Below, in pieces: positions 1 through 8,257 of a stretch of 64,000 nt of DNA. The notes under the pieces are model-generated. The model did not search any database, was not told the DNA's origin, and saw nothing but the letters and a program-made list of their open reading frames with translations. A program made the position numbers and the translations under genes. This DNA is from Oscillospiraceae bacterium (lineage in GTDB: Bacteria > Bacillota > Clostridia > Oscillospirales > Oscillospiraceae): NCBI GenBank assembly GCA_017624915.1, contig JAGAMC010000031.1, positions 1-64,000 of the forward strand. The letters run 5' to 3'. Position 1 is the stretch's first letter. Each line of letters starts with the position of its first letter.

Positions 1-478
1 CGATGGGAGCCAGGCAGTTGGTGGTGCAGGAGGCGTTGGACACAAAATTCATGTCGGTGGTGTACTTATCCAGGTTGACGCCGCACACAAACATGGGGGT
101 GTCGTCCTTGGAGGGAGCGGACATAATGACCTTCTTGGCGCCGGCGTCCAGGTGACCCTGAGCCTTCTCCTTGGTCAGGAACAGGCCGGTGGACTCCACC
201 ACGTACTCAGCACCCAGCTTGGCCCAGGGCAGGTCGGCGGGATTGCGCTCGGCGGACACGGGGATCTCCTTGCCGTTGACCACGATGGCGGTCTCGGTGT
301 TGCCGATCTCAGCCTCGCACTTGCCGTGCATGGTGTCGTACTTCAGCATATAAGCCAGATACTCGGCGGGGCACAGGTCGTTGATGCCAACGATCTCGAT
401 CTCGGGGTGGTTCAGGCTGGCGCGGAAGACCATGCGGCCGATACGGCCAAAACCGTTGATGCCAACTTTAATGCTCAT
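1..478 (-). CDS. gap: Glyceraldehyde-3-phosphate dehydrogenase (N-terminal part)
   Basis: Glycolytic enzyme that oxidises and phosphorylates glyceraldehyde-3-phosphate using NAD+. The protein begins [15 protein letters not shown], the Rossmann nucleotide-binding motif, and the window edge falls just after the catalytic-cysteine motif [13 protein letters not shown], so about half of the usual ~335 residues is present. The ATG at 478 follows an AAGGAG site at 6-7 bases. The gene is transcribed leftwards from its own sigma-A-like promoter and is divergent from the kinase-like gene at 737. The rest lies outside the window. Confidence 0.97.
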   Translation of the reverse strand, partial: MSIKVGINGFGRIGRMVFRASLNHPEIEIVGINDLCPAEYLAYMLKYDTMHGKCEAEIGNTETAIVVNGKEIPVSAERNPADLPWAKLGAEYVVESTGLFLTKEKAQGHLDAGAKKVIMSAPSKDDTPMFVCGVNLDKYTTDMNFVSNASCTTNCLAPI

Positions 479-531
479 TTTTTTGTCTCCTTTTTTACTG
501 GAATAAAAATCCCATATTCTTTCACGTCAAT

Positions 532-559
532 ATTATAACCGCAAATCAAGGGATTGCAA
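532..559 (-). promoter_or_regulatory. Sigma-A promoter of gap
   Basis: On the minus strand TTGCAA (554-559) and TATAAT (532-537) are separated by 16 bp. The start site would lie near 525, leaving a ~50-base leader to the gap start codon. Confidence 0.75.
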
Positions 560-626
560 GTTGTTTTTTTGTGTTTTCATTTCTTTCCCCATTTCGCATA
601 AAAATCGATAAAATTCGACATTTTTC

Positions 627-655
627 TTGTGCGGGCCACCAGTTTTTGGTATACT
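627..655 (+). promoter_or_regulatory. Promoter of the kinase-like gene
   Basis: TTGTGC (627-632), a 17 bp spacer and TATACT (650-655). The position rules out the in-frame GTG at 629 as translation start and supports the TTG at 737. Confidence 0.7.
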
Positions 656-736
656 CTTTGCTGGCGGAAATTCCGCCGGCTTGCTGCATATGCTATTTGT
701 AAGGTGAGCCATCCCACAAAAAGGGGAGAGTTTTCG

Positions 737-1792
737 TTGCTTCATTCCAATCACGCTCTGCTTCAGGCGATGCCGGAGCCGGCCCTGATCACCCGGAACG
801 GGCGCGTCGTCTGTTTTAACCATGCCGCTTGCTCCCTGTTTGACGATCTGACCGAAAACGCACCTGTTCCCGCCGCCCTGTGCGGGTATGAAAACGGAGC
901 CGGTCTGGTGCTGGCCGGCGGTCACAGCTGGCACATAACCGCATCTCCGCTGGAGGACGGCACCCTCTATCTGCTCCATGCCGCCCGGCTCAACGGCGTA
1001 TCCTGCGCCCAGCTGGACGGCGCCGCCCGCCGCCTGCGGGAGCAGATGGGCCAGCTTTTCCTGTCCGTACAGCTTTTACAGCGGTCCATAGGGGATGCTC
1101 CCGACCCGGAGCAGACCCGCCGCCTTGCCGATATGAACCGCACCCTGTGTCAGATGCTGCGCCTGGTAGAGCAGCTCGACCTGCTTCGGGATCTGGAGGA
1201 GGGCCGTGCCCCCTTCTGCCCCACGCCTCTGGATCTGGCCGGCCTTTGCCGGGAGGTGTGCGCCGGGGCTTCCGGCCTGCTGGATATGGCAGATGTCCGT
1301 CTGGACTTCAACAGCCCAGTCTCTTCCCTGCTTGTCCCCGGCGACAGCGCTCTGCTGGAGCGTCTGCTGCTGGAGCTGATCTCCAACAGCGCCCGGGCCG
1401 CAGGCAAGGGCGGGGCGCTGACCCTATCTCTGGCCAAGCGGGGCAACCGGGCGATCCTCTCCGTCTCCGGCAGCAGCGGCGGCGACGATGGCCGCCCCCT
1501 GTCTCAGCTGCTGGCAGGCGACAACTCCCCCGATCGCATCCCCAGCCCCGGAGAGGGTGCGGGGCTGGGCCTTGTGCTGGTGCAGCATATCCTCTGCCTC
1601 CACGAGGGGGCCGTGGTCATGGAGCGGCGGGACGGCGTGTGCGTCACGGTGGCCCTCCCCCTTGCCAAAGCGTCCTCCCCCCTGCCTGTGCACAGTCCGA
1701 CCGCGGGCTGTTTCAACGGCTTTTCCCCCGCACTGGTGGGCCTTTCCGACCTGCTCCCCACCCAGGCCTTTGCCTGTCTGGACGAGGAATGA
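737..1792 (+). CDS. Histidine-kinase-like ATPase protein lacking the H-box histidine
   Basis: A 351-residue soluble protein. An N-terminal PAS-like stretch (about 1-90, with PEPALITRNGRVVCFNHAA) is followed by a helical region and a C-terminal HATPase-like domain. The N-box-like segment LLLELISNSARAA and the G2 box GEGAGLGLVLVQHI are present. The helical segment where HisKA should be (REQMGQLFLSVQLLQ) has no histidine, and the G1 box D-x-G-x-G is degenerate (SGSSGGDDGR). No membrane segment is visible and there is no adjacent response regulator. I chose TTG 737 because AAGGGGAG lies 8 bases upstream and the promoter overlaps the longer alternative. Probably a regulatory or degenerate kinase; signal and partner unknown. 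Confidence 0.7.
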   Translation: MLHSNHALLQAMPEPALITRNGRVVCFNHAACSLFDDLTENAPVPAALCGYENGAGLVLAGGHSWHITASPLEDGTLYLLHAARLNGVSCAQLDGAARRLREQMGQLFLSVQLLQRSIGDAPDPEQTRRLADMNRTLCQMLRLVEQLDLLRDLEEGRAPFCPTPLDLAGLCREVCAGASGLLDMADVRLDFNSPVSSLLVPGDSALLERLLLELISNSARAAGKGGALTLSLAKRGNRAILSVSGSSGGDDGRPLSQLLAGDNSPDRIPSPGEGAGLGLVLVQHILCLHEGAVVMERRDGVCVTVALPLAKASSPLPVHSPTAGCFNGFSPALVGLSDLLPTQAFACLDEE

Positions 1793-1800
1793 TCTGCTTC

Positions 1801-1857
1801 CTCCATCTTCCCGAAAGGACCGGAAAGATGGAGGATTTGCGCTTTTTTCGGTTTTTT
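1801..1857 (+). terminator. Rho-independent terminator after the kinase-like gene
   Basis: CTCCATCTT..AAGATGGAG stem with additional GC pairs (1801-1833) followed after a few bases by T-rich sequence. Confidence 0.6.
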
Positions 1858-1871
1858 CTGTGGGTTTTACC

Positions 1872-1900
1872 TTGACGCAGGCGGGGCAGACTTGTAAAAT
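1872..1900 (+). promoter_or_regulatory. Promoter of the DUF1846 gene
   Basis: TTGACG (1872-1877), 17 bp, TAAAAT (1895-1900). Confidence 0.75.
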
Positions 1901-1935
1901 AGTAAAGGTTATTTCTGCCGAAGGAGACGAGGGCT

Positions 1936-3420
1936 GTGTTTATCCGGGGATTTGACAACAACAAATATCTGAACCTGCAGTCAGAGCATATCCGCCAGCG
2001 TATCGACCTGTTCGGCGGCAAGCTGTATCTGGAGTTCGGCGGCAAGCTGTTCGACGACTTTCACGCCTCCCGCGTACTGCCCGGCTTCCAGCCGGACAGC
2101 AAGGTCAAAATGCTGGTGCAGCTGGCCGATCAGGCAGAGATCGTCATCGCCATCAACGCCGCCGACATCGAAAAGAACAAGGTCCGCGGCGACCTGGGCA
2201 TCACCTATGACCTTGAGATCCTGCGGCTGATCGACGCGTTCCGGGACATCGGTCTGTACGTGGGCAGCGTGGTGCTCACCCGCTGGGCCGGCCAGTCCTC
2301 CGCCCAGGCCTTCGAGGCCCGCCTGAACTCTCTGGGGGTCAAGACTTACCGCCACTACCCCATCGAGGGCTATCCCAACGACATCGCCCGCATCGTCAGC
2401 GACGAGGGCTTTGGCCAGAACGACTATATCCAGACCTCCCGTCCTCTGGTCGTTGTCACCGCCCCCGGTCCCGGCAGCGGCAAGATGGCTACCTGCCTTT
2501 CCCAGCTCTACCACGAGCACAAGCGGGGCATCGCGGCGGGCTATGCCAAGTTCGAGACCTTCCCCATCTGGAATCTGCCCCTCAAGCATCCGGTAAATCT
2601 GGCCTACGAGGCGGCCACCGCCGATCTGAACGACGTGAACATGATCGACCCCTTCCATCTGGAGGCTTACGGTCAGACCACAGTAAATTATAACCGGGAC
2701 GTGGAGATCTTCCCCGTTCTGGCCGCCACCTTCCGCCAGATCATGGGCTCCTGCCCCTACAAGTCCCCCACGGACATGGGTGTGAATATGGCGGGCAACT
2801 GCATCGTGGATGACGAGGCGTGCCGTCAGGCCTCCCGGCAGGAGATCATCCGCCGGTACTACCTCGCCCTGTGCAGCAGCCGTCAGGGTCAAAACTGCGC
2901 CACCGAACTGGACAAGCTCCAGACCCTTATGAGCCAGATGGACCTTAAGCTGTCCGACCGCACCTGCGTCCCCCCTGCCCTGCAGGCGGCACAGGACAGC
3001 GGCGAGCCCGCCATGGCCATCGAGCTGCCCAACGGCACCATTGTGGACGGAAAAACCTCCGAGCTTATGGGCTGCTCCGCCGCGGCGCTGCTCAACGCTC
3101 TGAAGGAGCTGGCGGGCATTGACCACGATGTCCATCTGATCTCCCAGTCTGCCATCGAGCCTATCCAGACCCTGAAGGTGCGCCACCTTGGCTCTGCCAA
3201 CCCCCGCCTGCACAGTGACGAGGTGCTCATCGCTCTGGCCACCTCCGCCAACACCGACCCCCTGGCCCAGAAGGCGCTGGAGTGCCTGGGTCAGCTCAAG
3301 AACTGTCAGGCCCACTGCTCGGTCATGCTCTCCCCCGCCGACAGCGTGACCTATAAAAAGCTGGGTCTGCTGCTGACCACCGAGCCCCAGTATCAGACCA
3401 ACAAGCTCTATCACAAATAG
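1936..3420 (+). CDS. DUF1846 (UPF0371) family protein
   Basis: A 494-residue protein that I recognise as the DUF1846 family (start FIRGFDNNKYLNLQSEHI, later VVTAPGPGSGKMATCLSQLYHEH). The family is conserved in Firmicutes at about 495-500 residues and contains a P-loop-like GPGSGK segment, but its biochemical role is not established to my knowledge. The GTG start follows AAGGAG by 9 bases. It is monocistronic, between its own promoter and a strong terminator. Confidence 0.85.
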   Translation: MFIRGFDNNKYLNLQSEHIRQRIDLFGGKLYLEFGGKLFDDFHASRVLPGFQPDSKVKMLVQLADQAEIVIAINAADIEKNKVRGDLGITYDLEILRLIDAFRDIGLYVGSVVLTRWAGQSSAQAFEARLNSLGVKTYRHYPIEGYPNDIARIVSDEGFGQNDYIQTSRPLVVVTAPGPGSGKMATCLSQLYHEHKRGIAAGYAKFETFPIWNLPLKHPVNLAYEAATADLNDVNMIDPFHLEAYGQTTVNYNRDVEIFPVLAATFRQIMGSCPYKSPTDMGVNMAGNCIVDDEACRQASRQEIIRRYYLALCSSRQGQNCATELDKLQTLMSQMDLKLSDRTCVPPALQAAQDSGEPAMAIELPNGTIVDGKTSELMGCSAAALLNALKELAGIDHDVHLISQSAIEPIQTLKVRHLGSANPRLHSDEVLIALATSANTDPLAQKALECLGQLKNCQAHCSVMLSPADSVTYKKLGLLLTTEPQYQTNKLYHK

Positions 3421-3430
3421 ACCGATCAGA

Positions 3431-3458
3431 CCCGCCGCCAAAAAGCGGCGGGCCTTTG
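3431..3458 (+). terminator. Terminator of the DUF1846 gene
   Basis: CCCGCCGC / GCGGCGGG stem with a CAAAAA-type loop, then CCTTTGTGTT. Confidence 0.8.
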
Positions 3459-3472
3459 TGTTCGGTACAGGT

Positions 3473-3501
3473 TTGACATCCCCGCCTTTGTTGGCTATAC
3501 T
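3473..3501 (+). promoter_or_regulatory. Consensus promoter of the ylmH-like gene
   Basis: TTGACA (3473-3478), 17 bp, TATACT (3496-3501). Confidence 0.85.
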
Positions 3502-3542
3502 TCTTGTTGGACATACTAAACCGGAGAAGGCGGGGTGAAGGC

Positions 3543-4340
3543 TTGACCAAAACAGAACTGCTGAACAAATGCGCCCGGGATGCTGACCAGCGCGTGCTGC
3601 TGGCCCGGGTGCTGGACAAGCTGGACCTGGCCCAGAGCCGGGGCATCCCCGCCCACACCCCCTTCCTCTCTCCTGCCGAGCAGGCCTGCGTGACCGACCT
3701 GCTGAATGCCTGGGGCCATCCCCGCCACTTTTTCTTCGGCGGCTACGAGGGGGCGGAGCGGCAGCTTTGCGTGTTTCTGCCCGACTGGCAGGAGCAGGAG
3801 GACTGGCTGTCCGACCCGGAGGGCCCTGTGGCCGCCCTGCGCTGCACGTTCCCCAGGGACGCACAGCTGTCTCACCGGGATATTTTAGGTTCTCTCATGG
3901 GTCTGGGCATTACCCGGGAAAAACTGGGGGACATCCTGCTGTGGGAGGGGGGCTGCGACCTGCTTGCCGCGGCGGATGCCGTGCCCATCCTCCTGTCCCA
4001 GTGGGAGAGCGCGGGGCGCTGGAAGCTGAAGCTGCAGCCCATCGGCCTTGACCGGCTGTCCGTCAAACCTCCCGAAGTGCGCACCATCCGGGACACCGTG
4101 GCCACCCTGCGGCTGGACGCGGTGCTGGCAAGCGGGTTTTCCACCTCCCGGGGCAAGGCCGCCGACCTGATCAGCGCCGGCCGGGTCCTGGTCAACCACC
4201 GGGAGTGTACAAAGCCGGACCGTGCGGTGGCCCAAGGGGACGTGCTGACCTGCCGCGGACTTGGCAAATGTGTGATAAAAGAAGTTCCGGGCCAGTCCCG
4301 CAAGGGGCGGACCATGCTGGTTCTGGAACGCTATGTATAA
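3543..4340 (+). CDS. ylmH: S4-domain RNA-binding protein, YlmH family
   Basis: About 265 residues. The C-terminal S4 RNA-binding domain is clear (RLDAVLASGFSTSRGKAADL, then ISAGRVLVNHRECTKPDRAV), and the N-terminal part matches the YlmH family, whose members bind ribosomal or tRNA-bearing 50S particles and are often linked to cell division. In most Firmicutes ylmH sits beside divIVA; here it is instead followed by a DUF896 gene. TTG 3543 is preferred because the longer in-frame start at 3504 lies only a few bases from the predicted transcription start. The ribosome site is weak (GGAGAAGG about 12 bases upstream), so the start is less sure than the identity. Confidence 0.8.
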   Translation: MTKTELLNKCARDADQRVLLARVLDKLDLAQSRGIPAHTPFLSPAEQACVTDLLNAWGHPRHFFFGGYEGAERQLCVFLPDWQEQEDWLSDPEGPVAALRCTFPRDAQLSHRDILGSLMGLGITREKLGDILLWEGGCDLLAAADAVPILLSQWESAGRWKLKLQPIGLDRLSVKPPEVRTIRDTVATLRLDAVLASGFSTSRGKAADLISAGRVLVNHRECTKPDRAVAQGDVLTCRGLGKCVIKEVPGQSRKGRTMLVLERYV

Positions 4341-4353
4341 TAAGGAGTAACCT

Positions 4354-4563
4354 ATGACACAGGAAAAGATCGACCGCATCAACGCCCTTGCCCGCAAGGC
4401 AAAAACGCAGGGCCTCACCCCCGAGGAGACCGCCGAGCGGGACGCTCTGCGCCGGGAGTATATTGACTCGGTAAAGGCGAACCTCACTGCCCAGCTGGAC
4501 AACACCGTCATCCAGCAGCCCAACGGTCTGCGCACCCCACTGAAAAAGAAAACACTTTCTTAA
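4354..4563 (+). CDS. DUF896 (UPF0291, YnzC-like) small protein
   Basis: A 69-residue helical protein beginning MTQEKIDRINALARKAK, followed by the family hallmark LTPEETAERDALRREYIDS. The family forms a small two-helix hairpin and is cytosolic; B. subtilis YnzC is the reference and is SOS-linked there, which is not visible here. It is preceded by AAGGAG and lies 13 bases after the ylmH-like gene, so it is co-transcribed with it. Confidence 0.88.
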   Translation: MTQEKIDRINALARKAKTQGLTPEETAERDALRREYIDSVKANLTAQLDNTVIQQPNGLRTPLKKKTLS

Positions 4564-4590
4564 AAATCCCGCAAAATTTTACACAACCCG

Positions 4591-4619
4591 TTGCAGTCCG
4601 TCGAATTTTCGAGTAGAAT
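4591..4619 (+). promoter_or_regulatory. Promoter of the xpt-BMP transporter operon
   Basis: TTGCAG (4591-4596), 17 bp, TAGAAT (4614-4619). Only about 30 bases of leader remain before xpt, too few for a purine riboswitch. Confidence 0.7.
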
Positions 4620-4654
4620 AGATGTGTATTTTTTCTCGAAAAGAGGGCTGACAG

Positions 4655-5230
4655 ATGGAACTGTTGAAGGAGCGCATCCGCAAAGACGGCAAGATCCGCG
4701 GCACCGAGGTGCTGAAGGTGGACAGCTTTCTCAACCACCAGATGGATGTGGAACTGTTTGATGCCATCGGCGCGGAGTTCAAGCGCCGCTTCGCTGACTG
4801 CCCGGTGAACAAGATCCTGACCATCGAGGCCTCCGGCATCGGCATCGCCTGCCTTGCCGCCCGCCACTTCGGCTGCCCCGTGGTCTTCGCCAAAAAGTCC
4901 CAGTCCAGAAATATCTCCCCCGATGTCTATACCGCCAAGGTGGAATCTTTTACCCACGGCAAGGTCTATGACGTAGTCGTTTCAAAAGAATATCTGAATC
5001 CCGGGGACAAGATCCTGCTCATTGACGACTTTCTGGCCAACGGAGAGGCCCTGCGGGGTCTTGCCAAGCTGGTAGCCGACTCCGGCGCCCAGCTGGTGGG
5101 TGCCGGCATCGTCATCGAAAAGGCCTTCCAGCCCGGCGGCGACCAGCTGCGGGCCGGCGGCATGCGGGTGGAGTCCCTTGCCCGGGTGGCCGCCATGAGC
5201 GAAACAGACGGCATCACCTTCATCGACTGA
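4655..5230 (+). CDS. xpt: Xanthine phosphoribosyltransferase
   Basis: Salvage enzyme converting xanthine and PRPP to XMP. The 191-residue length, start MELLKERIRKDGKI, EASGIGIACLAA segment and PRPP-binding loop ILLIDDFLANGEAL are those of type-I Xpt. It is followed by a BMP-family importer with no convincing terminator, which suggests uptake and salvage of purines or nucleosides as one unit. B. subtilis xpt is guanine-riboswitch controlled; no aptamer is present here. Confidence 0.95.
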   Translation: MELLKERIRKDGKIRGTEVLKVDSFLNHQMDVELFDAIGAEFKRRFADCPVNKILTIEASGIGIACLAARHFGCPVVFAKKSQSRNISPDVYTAKVESFTHGKVYDVVVSKEYLNPGDKILLIDDFLANGEALRGLAKLVADSGAQLVGAGIVIEKAFQPGGDQLRAGGMRVESLARVAAMSETDGITFID

Positions 5231-5297
5231 GGTTAAAACCGGCCGCGAGCCGATTTTAATAAAAACAACGAAAGAAATTTCAAGGAGGCAATTCAAC

Positions 5298-6509
5298 ATG
5301 AAGAAGTTCCTCGCGCTGGTCATGGCCATGGCCATGACCCTGTCCCTGGTGGCCTGCGGCAACGCCGGCTCCGGCTCCGCTTCCGGCTCCGGCGCCGAGA
5401 CCGCCGAGCTGACCGTCGGTGCCATCTACATCAACAGCAAGAACGACACCGCCGGCTACACCTTCGCTCACCACAACGGCATCGTCAACGGCATGAAGAA
5501 GCTGGGTCTGGATCCCGACAAGCAGCTGTTCATCGTGGACGAGGTCCCCGAGGACAAGCAGCAGGTTCTGGCCGCCGTTGACACTCTGGTGGGTCAGGGT
5601 GCCGACATCATCTTCGGCATCTCCTTCGGCTACATTGACGCCATGGAAGAGGCCGCCGGTCTGTATCCTGAGGTCATCTTCTCTCACGGCACCGGCTACA
5701 AGAGCAACGAGACCAACTTCAACAACTACTTTGGCCGTGCCTATCAGGCCCGCTATCTGGCCGGCATCGCCGCCGGTCTGAAGAGTCTGGAGACCGGCAA
5801 CAACAACGTTGGCTACGTGGCCGCCTACACCACCGCTTATGCTGAGACCGCTTCCGGCATCAACGGCTTTGCTCTGGGCGTGCAGGCCGCCAACCCCGAC
5901 GCCAAGGTCTATGTGAAGAACCTGGGCAACTGGGCTGACGAGGTCAACGAGAAGGCCTATGCCGAGGAGCTGATCAACACCTTCGGCTGCGGCGTGATCT
6001 CCCAGCACTGTGACTCCGCTCAGCCTCAGATCGCCGCTGAGAACGCCGGCGTGTTCGGCTGCGGCTACAACTCCGATATGACCGGCGACGCCCCCAAGGC
6101 TCACCTGACCGCCGCCATCTGGAACTGGGATGTGTACTACGCCACCGCCATGCAGGCCGCCATGGACTGCGCCGGCGACGCCTCCAAGTTCGTCGAGACT
6201 ATGGGCGGCCCCGCCTACTACGGCGGCCTGAAGGAGGGCTTCGTTGACGTGTCCCCCCTGAGCGCCAACTGCGCCGCCAACACCGACAAGGCCATTGAGG
6301 CTGTCAAGGCCATGATGGTCAACGGCGAGTGGGACGTGTTCACCGGCGTGAAGCTGTCCATTGCCGCTGACGGAACCGTCACCTCCGCTGACGCCGCTCT
6401 GGTGGACAACGCCGGCAACGAGATCGTTGCTGCCGGCGGCCCCTCTGTGGAGGACGGCGTGATCACCGGCTCCATGAACTATCTGGTGGCCGGCGTTGAG
6501 GAAGTGTAA
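5298..6509 (+). CDS. BMP-family nucleoside/purine-binding lipoprotein of an ABC importer
   Basis: A 403-residue substrate-binding protein with a type-II signal peptide: lipobox LVAC with Cys20, then a Gly/Ser-rich linker. The mature part is the BMP/Med fold (VGAIYINSKNDTAGYTFAH, GISFGYIDAMEEAAGLYPEV). It would capture nucleosides outside the membrane and deliver them to the two permeases at 8258 and 9360. Codon usage is strongly biased to GCC, GGC and AAG, as expected for a highly expressed protein. An AAGGAGG site precedes the ATG. Substrate is inferred from the family and from xpt upstream. Confidence 0.92.
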   Translation: MKKFLALVMAMAMTLSLVACGNAGSGSASGSGAETAELTVGAIYINSKNDTAGYTFAHHNGIVNGMKKLGLDPDKQLFIVDEVPEDKQQVLAAVDTLVGQGADIIFGISFGYIDAMEEAAGLYPEVIFSHGTGYKSNETNFNNYFGRAYQARYLAGIAAGLKSLETGNNNVGYVAAYTTAYAETASGINGFALGVQAANPDAKVYVKNLGNWADEVNEKAYAEELINTFGCGVISQHCDSAQPQIAAENAGVFGCGYNSDMTGDAPKAHLTAAIWNWDVYYATAMQAAMDCAGDASKFVETMGGPAYYGGLKEGFVDVSPLSANCAANTDKAIEAVKAMMVNGEWDVFTGVKLSIAADGTVTSADAALVDNAGNEIVAAGGPSVEDGVITGSMNYLVAGVEEV

Positions 6510-6534
6510 TCTTTCTCTCCCCTGATAAGACCCG

Positions 6535-6618
6535 AGACCCCGGGCCGACCTTACGGCCGGCCCGGGGTTCTGCATAACAGACAGGAGATAGGAGACGATA
6601 GCCATTGTCTCTTATCTC
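6535..6618 (+). promoter_or_regulatory. Two stacked hairpins between binding protein and ATPase
   Basis: A very GC-rich stem (ACCCCGGGCCG / CGGCCCGGGGT region, 6535-6571) is followed by a second hairpin, GAGATAGGAGAC (6585-6596) with GTCTCTTATCTC (6607-6618). Neither has a classical U-tract. They most likely stabilise or attenuate the transcript so that the binding protein is made in excess over the membrane complex. Confidence 0.6.
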
Positions 6619-6657
6619 GTATCTTTTATTTCATCCGTCAAAAAGGAAGTGAGTGTC

Positions 6658-8256
6658 ATGCCGGAACAATACGCCATTGAAATGCGGGGCATCACCAAAA
6701 CCTTTGGCAGTGTGGTGGCAAACAACAACATCAACCTGAATCTGCGGCAGGGCGAGATCCTGGCCCTGCTGGGTGAAAACGGCTCGGGAAAGACCACGCT
6801 GATGAATATGCTGTCGGGTATCTATGCCCCGGATGCCGGCCAGATCCTCGTGGACGGCCAGCCGGTGACCATCAGCTCTCCCGAAGACTCCAAACGTCTG
6901 GGCATCGGCATGGTGCACCAGCACTTCAAGCTTGTGGACGTGTTCTCCGCCGCCGACAATATCTGGATGGGCCGGGAAAAGCCGGGTTTCGCCCTGAAAC
7001 GTCAGCGGTACGATGAGATCGAGCAGATGTCCAAAAAATTCGGCTTCGACATCGACCCGAAGAAAAAAGTCCGCAACATGGCCGTATCGGAAAAGCAGAC
7101 CCTGGAGATCATCAAGGTGCTCTACTACGGCGCCAAGGTCATCATTCTGGACGAGCCCACCGCCGTACTCACCGTGCAGGAGATCGAAAAGCTGTTCAGC
7201 GTCCTGCGCCGCATGAAGGAAGCGGGCCACTCCATCATCATCATCACCCACAAGCTCAATGAGGTGATGGACATCTCCGACCGGGTGGCCATTCTGCGCA
7301 AGGGCGAGTATATCACCACCGTCAACACCGCCGAAACCAACGAGCAGGAGCTGACCGAGTGGATGGTGGGCCGCAAGATCGACCTGAACATCGACCGGCC
7401 CGTGGTGGAAAAGACCCGCCCCCTGCTGGAGATCCGCGACCTGACCATCAAAAATGACGAGGGCGCCACCGCCATCGACAAGGTCAGCTTCTATATCCGC
7501 GGCGGCGAAATTCTGGGTGTGGCCGGAATCGCCGGCTGTGGTCAGAAGGAGCTGTGCGAGGCCATTGCCGGCCTGCGTCCCGTCCAGTCCGGCCTGATGA
7601 TCCATAAGGGGGACAACATCGTGGGTCTGCCCCCCAAGGCCATTCTGGAAAAAGGCATCTCCATGTCCTTCATCCCCGAGGACCGACTGGGCATGGGTCT
7701 TGCCCCCTCCCTGTCCATTACGGACAACATGATCCTGAAAAACTATGCCGACGCCAGGGGCCTGTTTGTGGACCGGAAGTCCGGCCGGGCAGACGCCCTG
7801 CGGGTCATTGAGGAGCTGGAAGTGGTCACCCCCTCCACCGAGACGCCGGTGCGCCGCCTGTCCGGCGGCAACGTGCAGAAGGTTCTGCTGGGCCGGGAGA
7901 TCAAGGCCGGTCCCAACGTCATCGTCACCGCCTACCCCGTGCGCGGCCTTGACATCAACTCCTCCTACGCCATCTACGACATCCTCAACCAGCAGAAAAA
8001 GGACGGCGTGGGCATCCTGTTCGTGGGCGAGGATCTGGACGTGATGCTGGCCCTGTGCGACAAGATCATGGTGCTGTGCCACGGCCGGGTCATGGGCGTG
8101 GTCCACGCCCACAAGACCTCCAAGGAAGAACTGGGCCTGATGATGACGGGCGCACTGGACCTGACCGACAAGCACGAGGACAAGCCCGCCGGTATCGCCC
8201 GGGACACCAACATCACAGCCGAGCATCTTGAATCTGCACGAGAGGAGGAGAACTGA
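6658..8256 (+). CDS. ABC transporter ATP-binding protein of the BMP-type nucleoside importer
   Basis: A 532-residue double-ATPase subunit of the sugar/nucleoside class (MglA, NupA, YufO type). The first domain has a canonical Walker A (GENGSGKT) and Walker B (VIILDEPTAVL) but a degenerate signature (MAVSEKQ). The second domain has the signature RLSGGNVQK but degenerate Walker A (GIAGCGQKE) and Walker B (VIVTAYPVRGLD). This asymmetry is usual for the class. ATG 6658 is chosen over the in-frame GTG at 6649 because AAAGGAAG lies directly upstream. It energises the permeases that follow within one base and with overlap. Confidence 0.93.
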   Translation: MPEQYAIEMRGITKTFGSVVANNNINLNLRQGEILALLGENGSGKTTLMNMLSGIYAPDAGQILVDGQPVTISSPEDSKRLGIGMVHQHFKLVDVFSAADNIWMGREKPGFALKRQRYDEIEQMSKKFGFDIDPKKKVRNMAVSEKQTLEIIKVLYYGAKVIILDEPTAVLTVQEIEKLFSVLRRMKEAGHSIIIITHKLNEVMDISDRVAILRKGEYITTVNTAETNEQELTEWMVGRKIDLNIDRPVVEKTRPLLEIRDLTIKNDEGATAIDKVSFYIRGGEILGVAGIAGCGQKELCEAIAGLRPVQSGLMIHKGDNIVGLPPKAILEKGISMSFIPEDRLGMGLAPSLSITDNMILKNYADARGLFVDRKSGRADALRVIEELEVVTPSTETPVRRLSGGNVQKVLLGREIKAGPNVIVTAYPVRGLDINSSYAIYDILNQQKKDGVGILFVGEDLDVMLALCDKIMVLCHGRVMGVVHAHKTSKEELGLMMTGALDLTDKHEDKPAGIARDTNITAEHLESAREEEN

Positions 8257-8257
8257 C

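Noticed and set aside
1981..3864. Long minus-strand open frame over the DUF1846 and ylmH-like genes
   Set aside because: Antisense to two genes with clear family matches; Gly/Val/His-rich shadow without start signals.
4620..4654. Purine riboswitch before xpt
   Set aside because: Only about 30 bases separate the promoter from the start codon and no aptamer core is visible.
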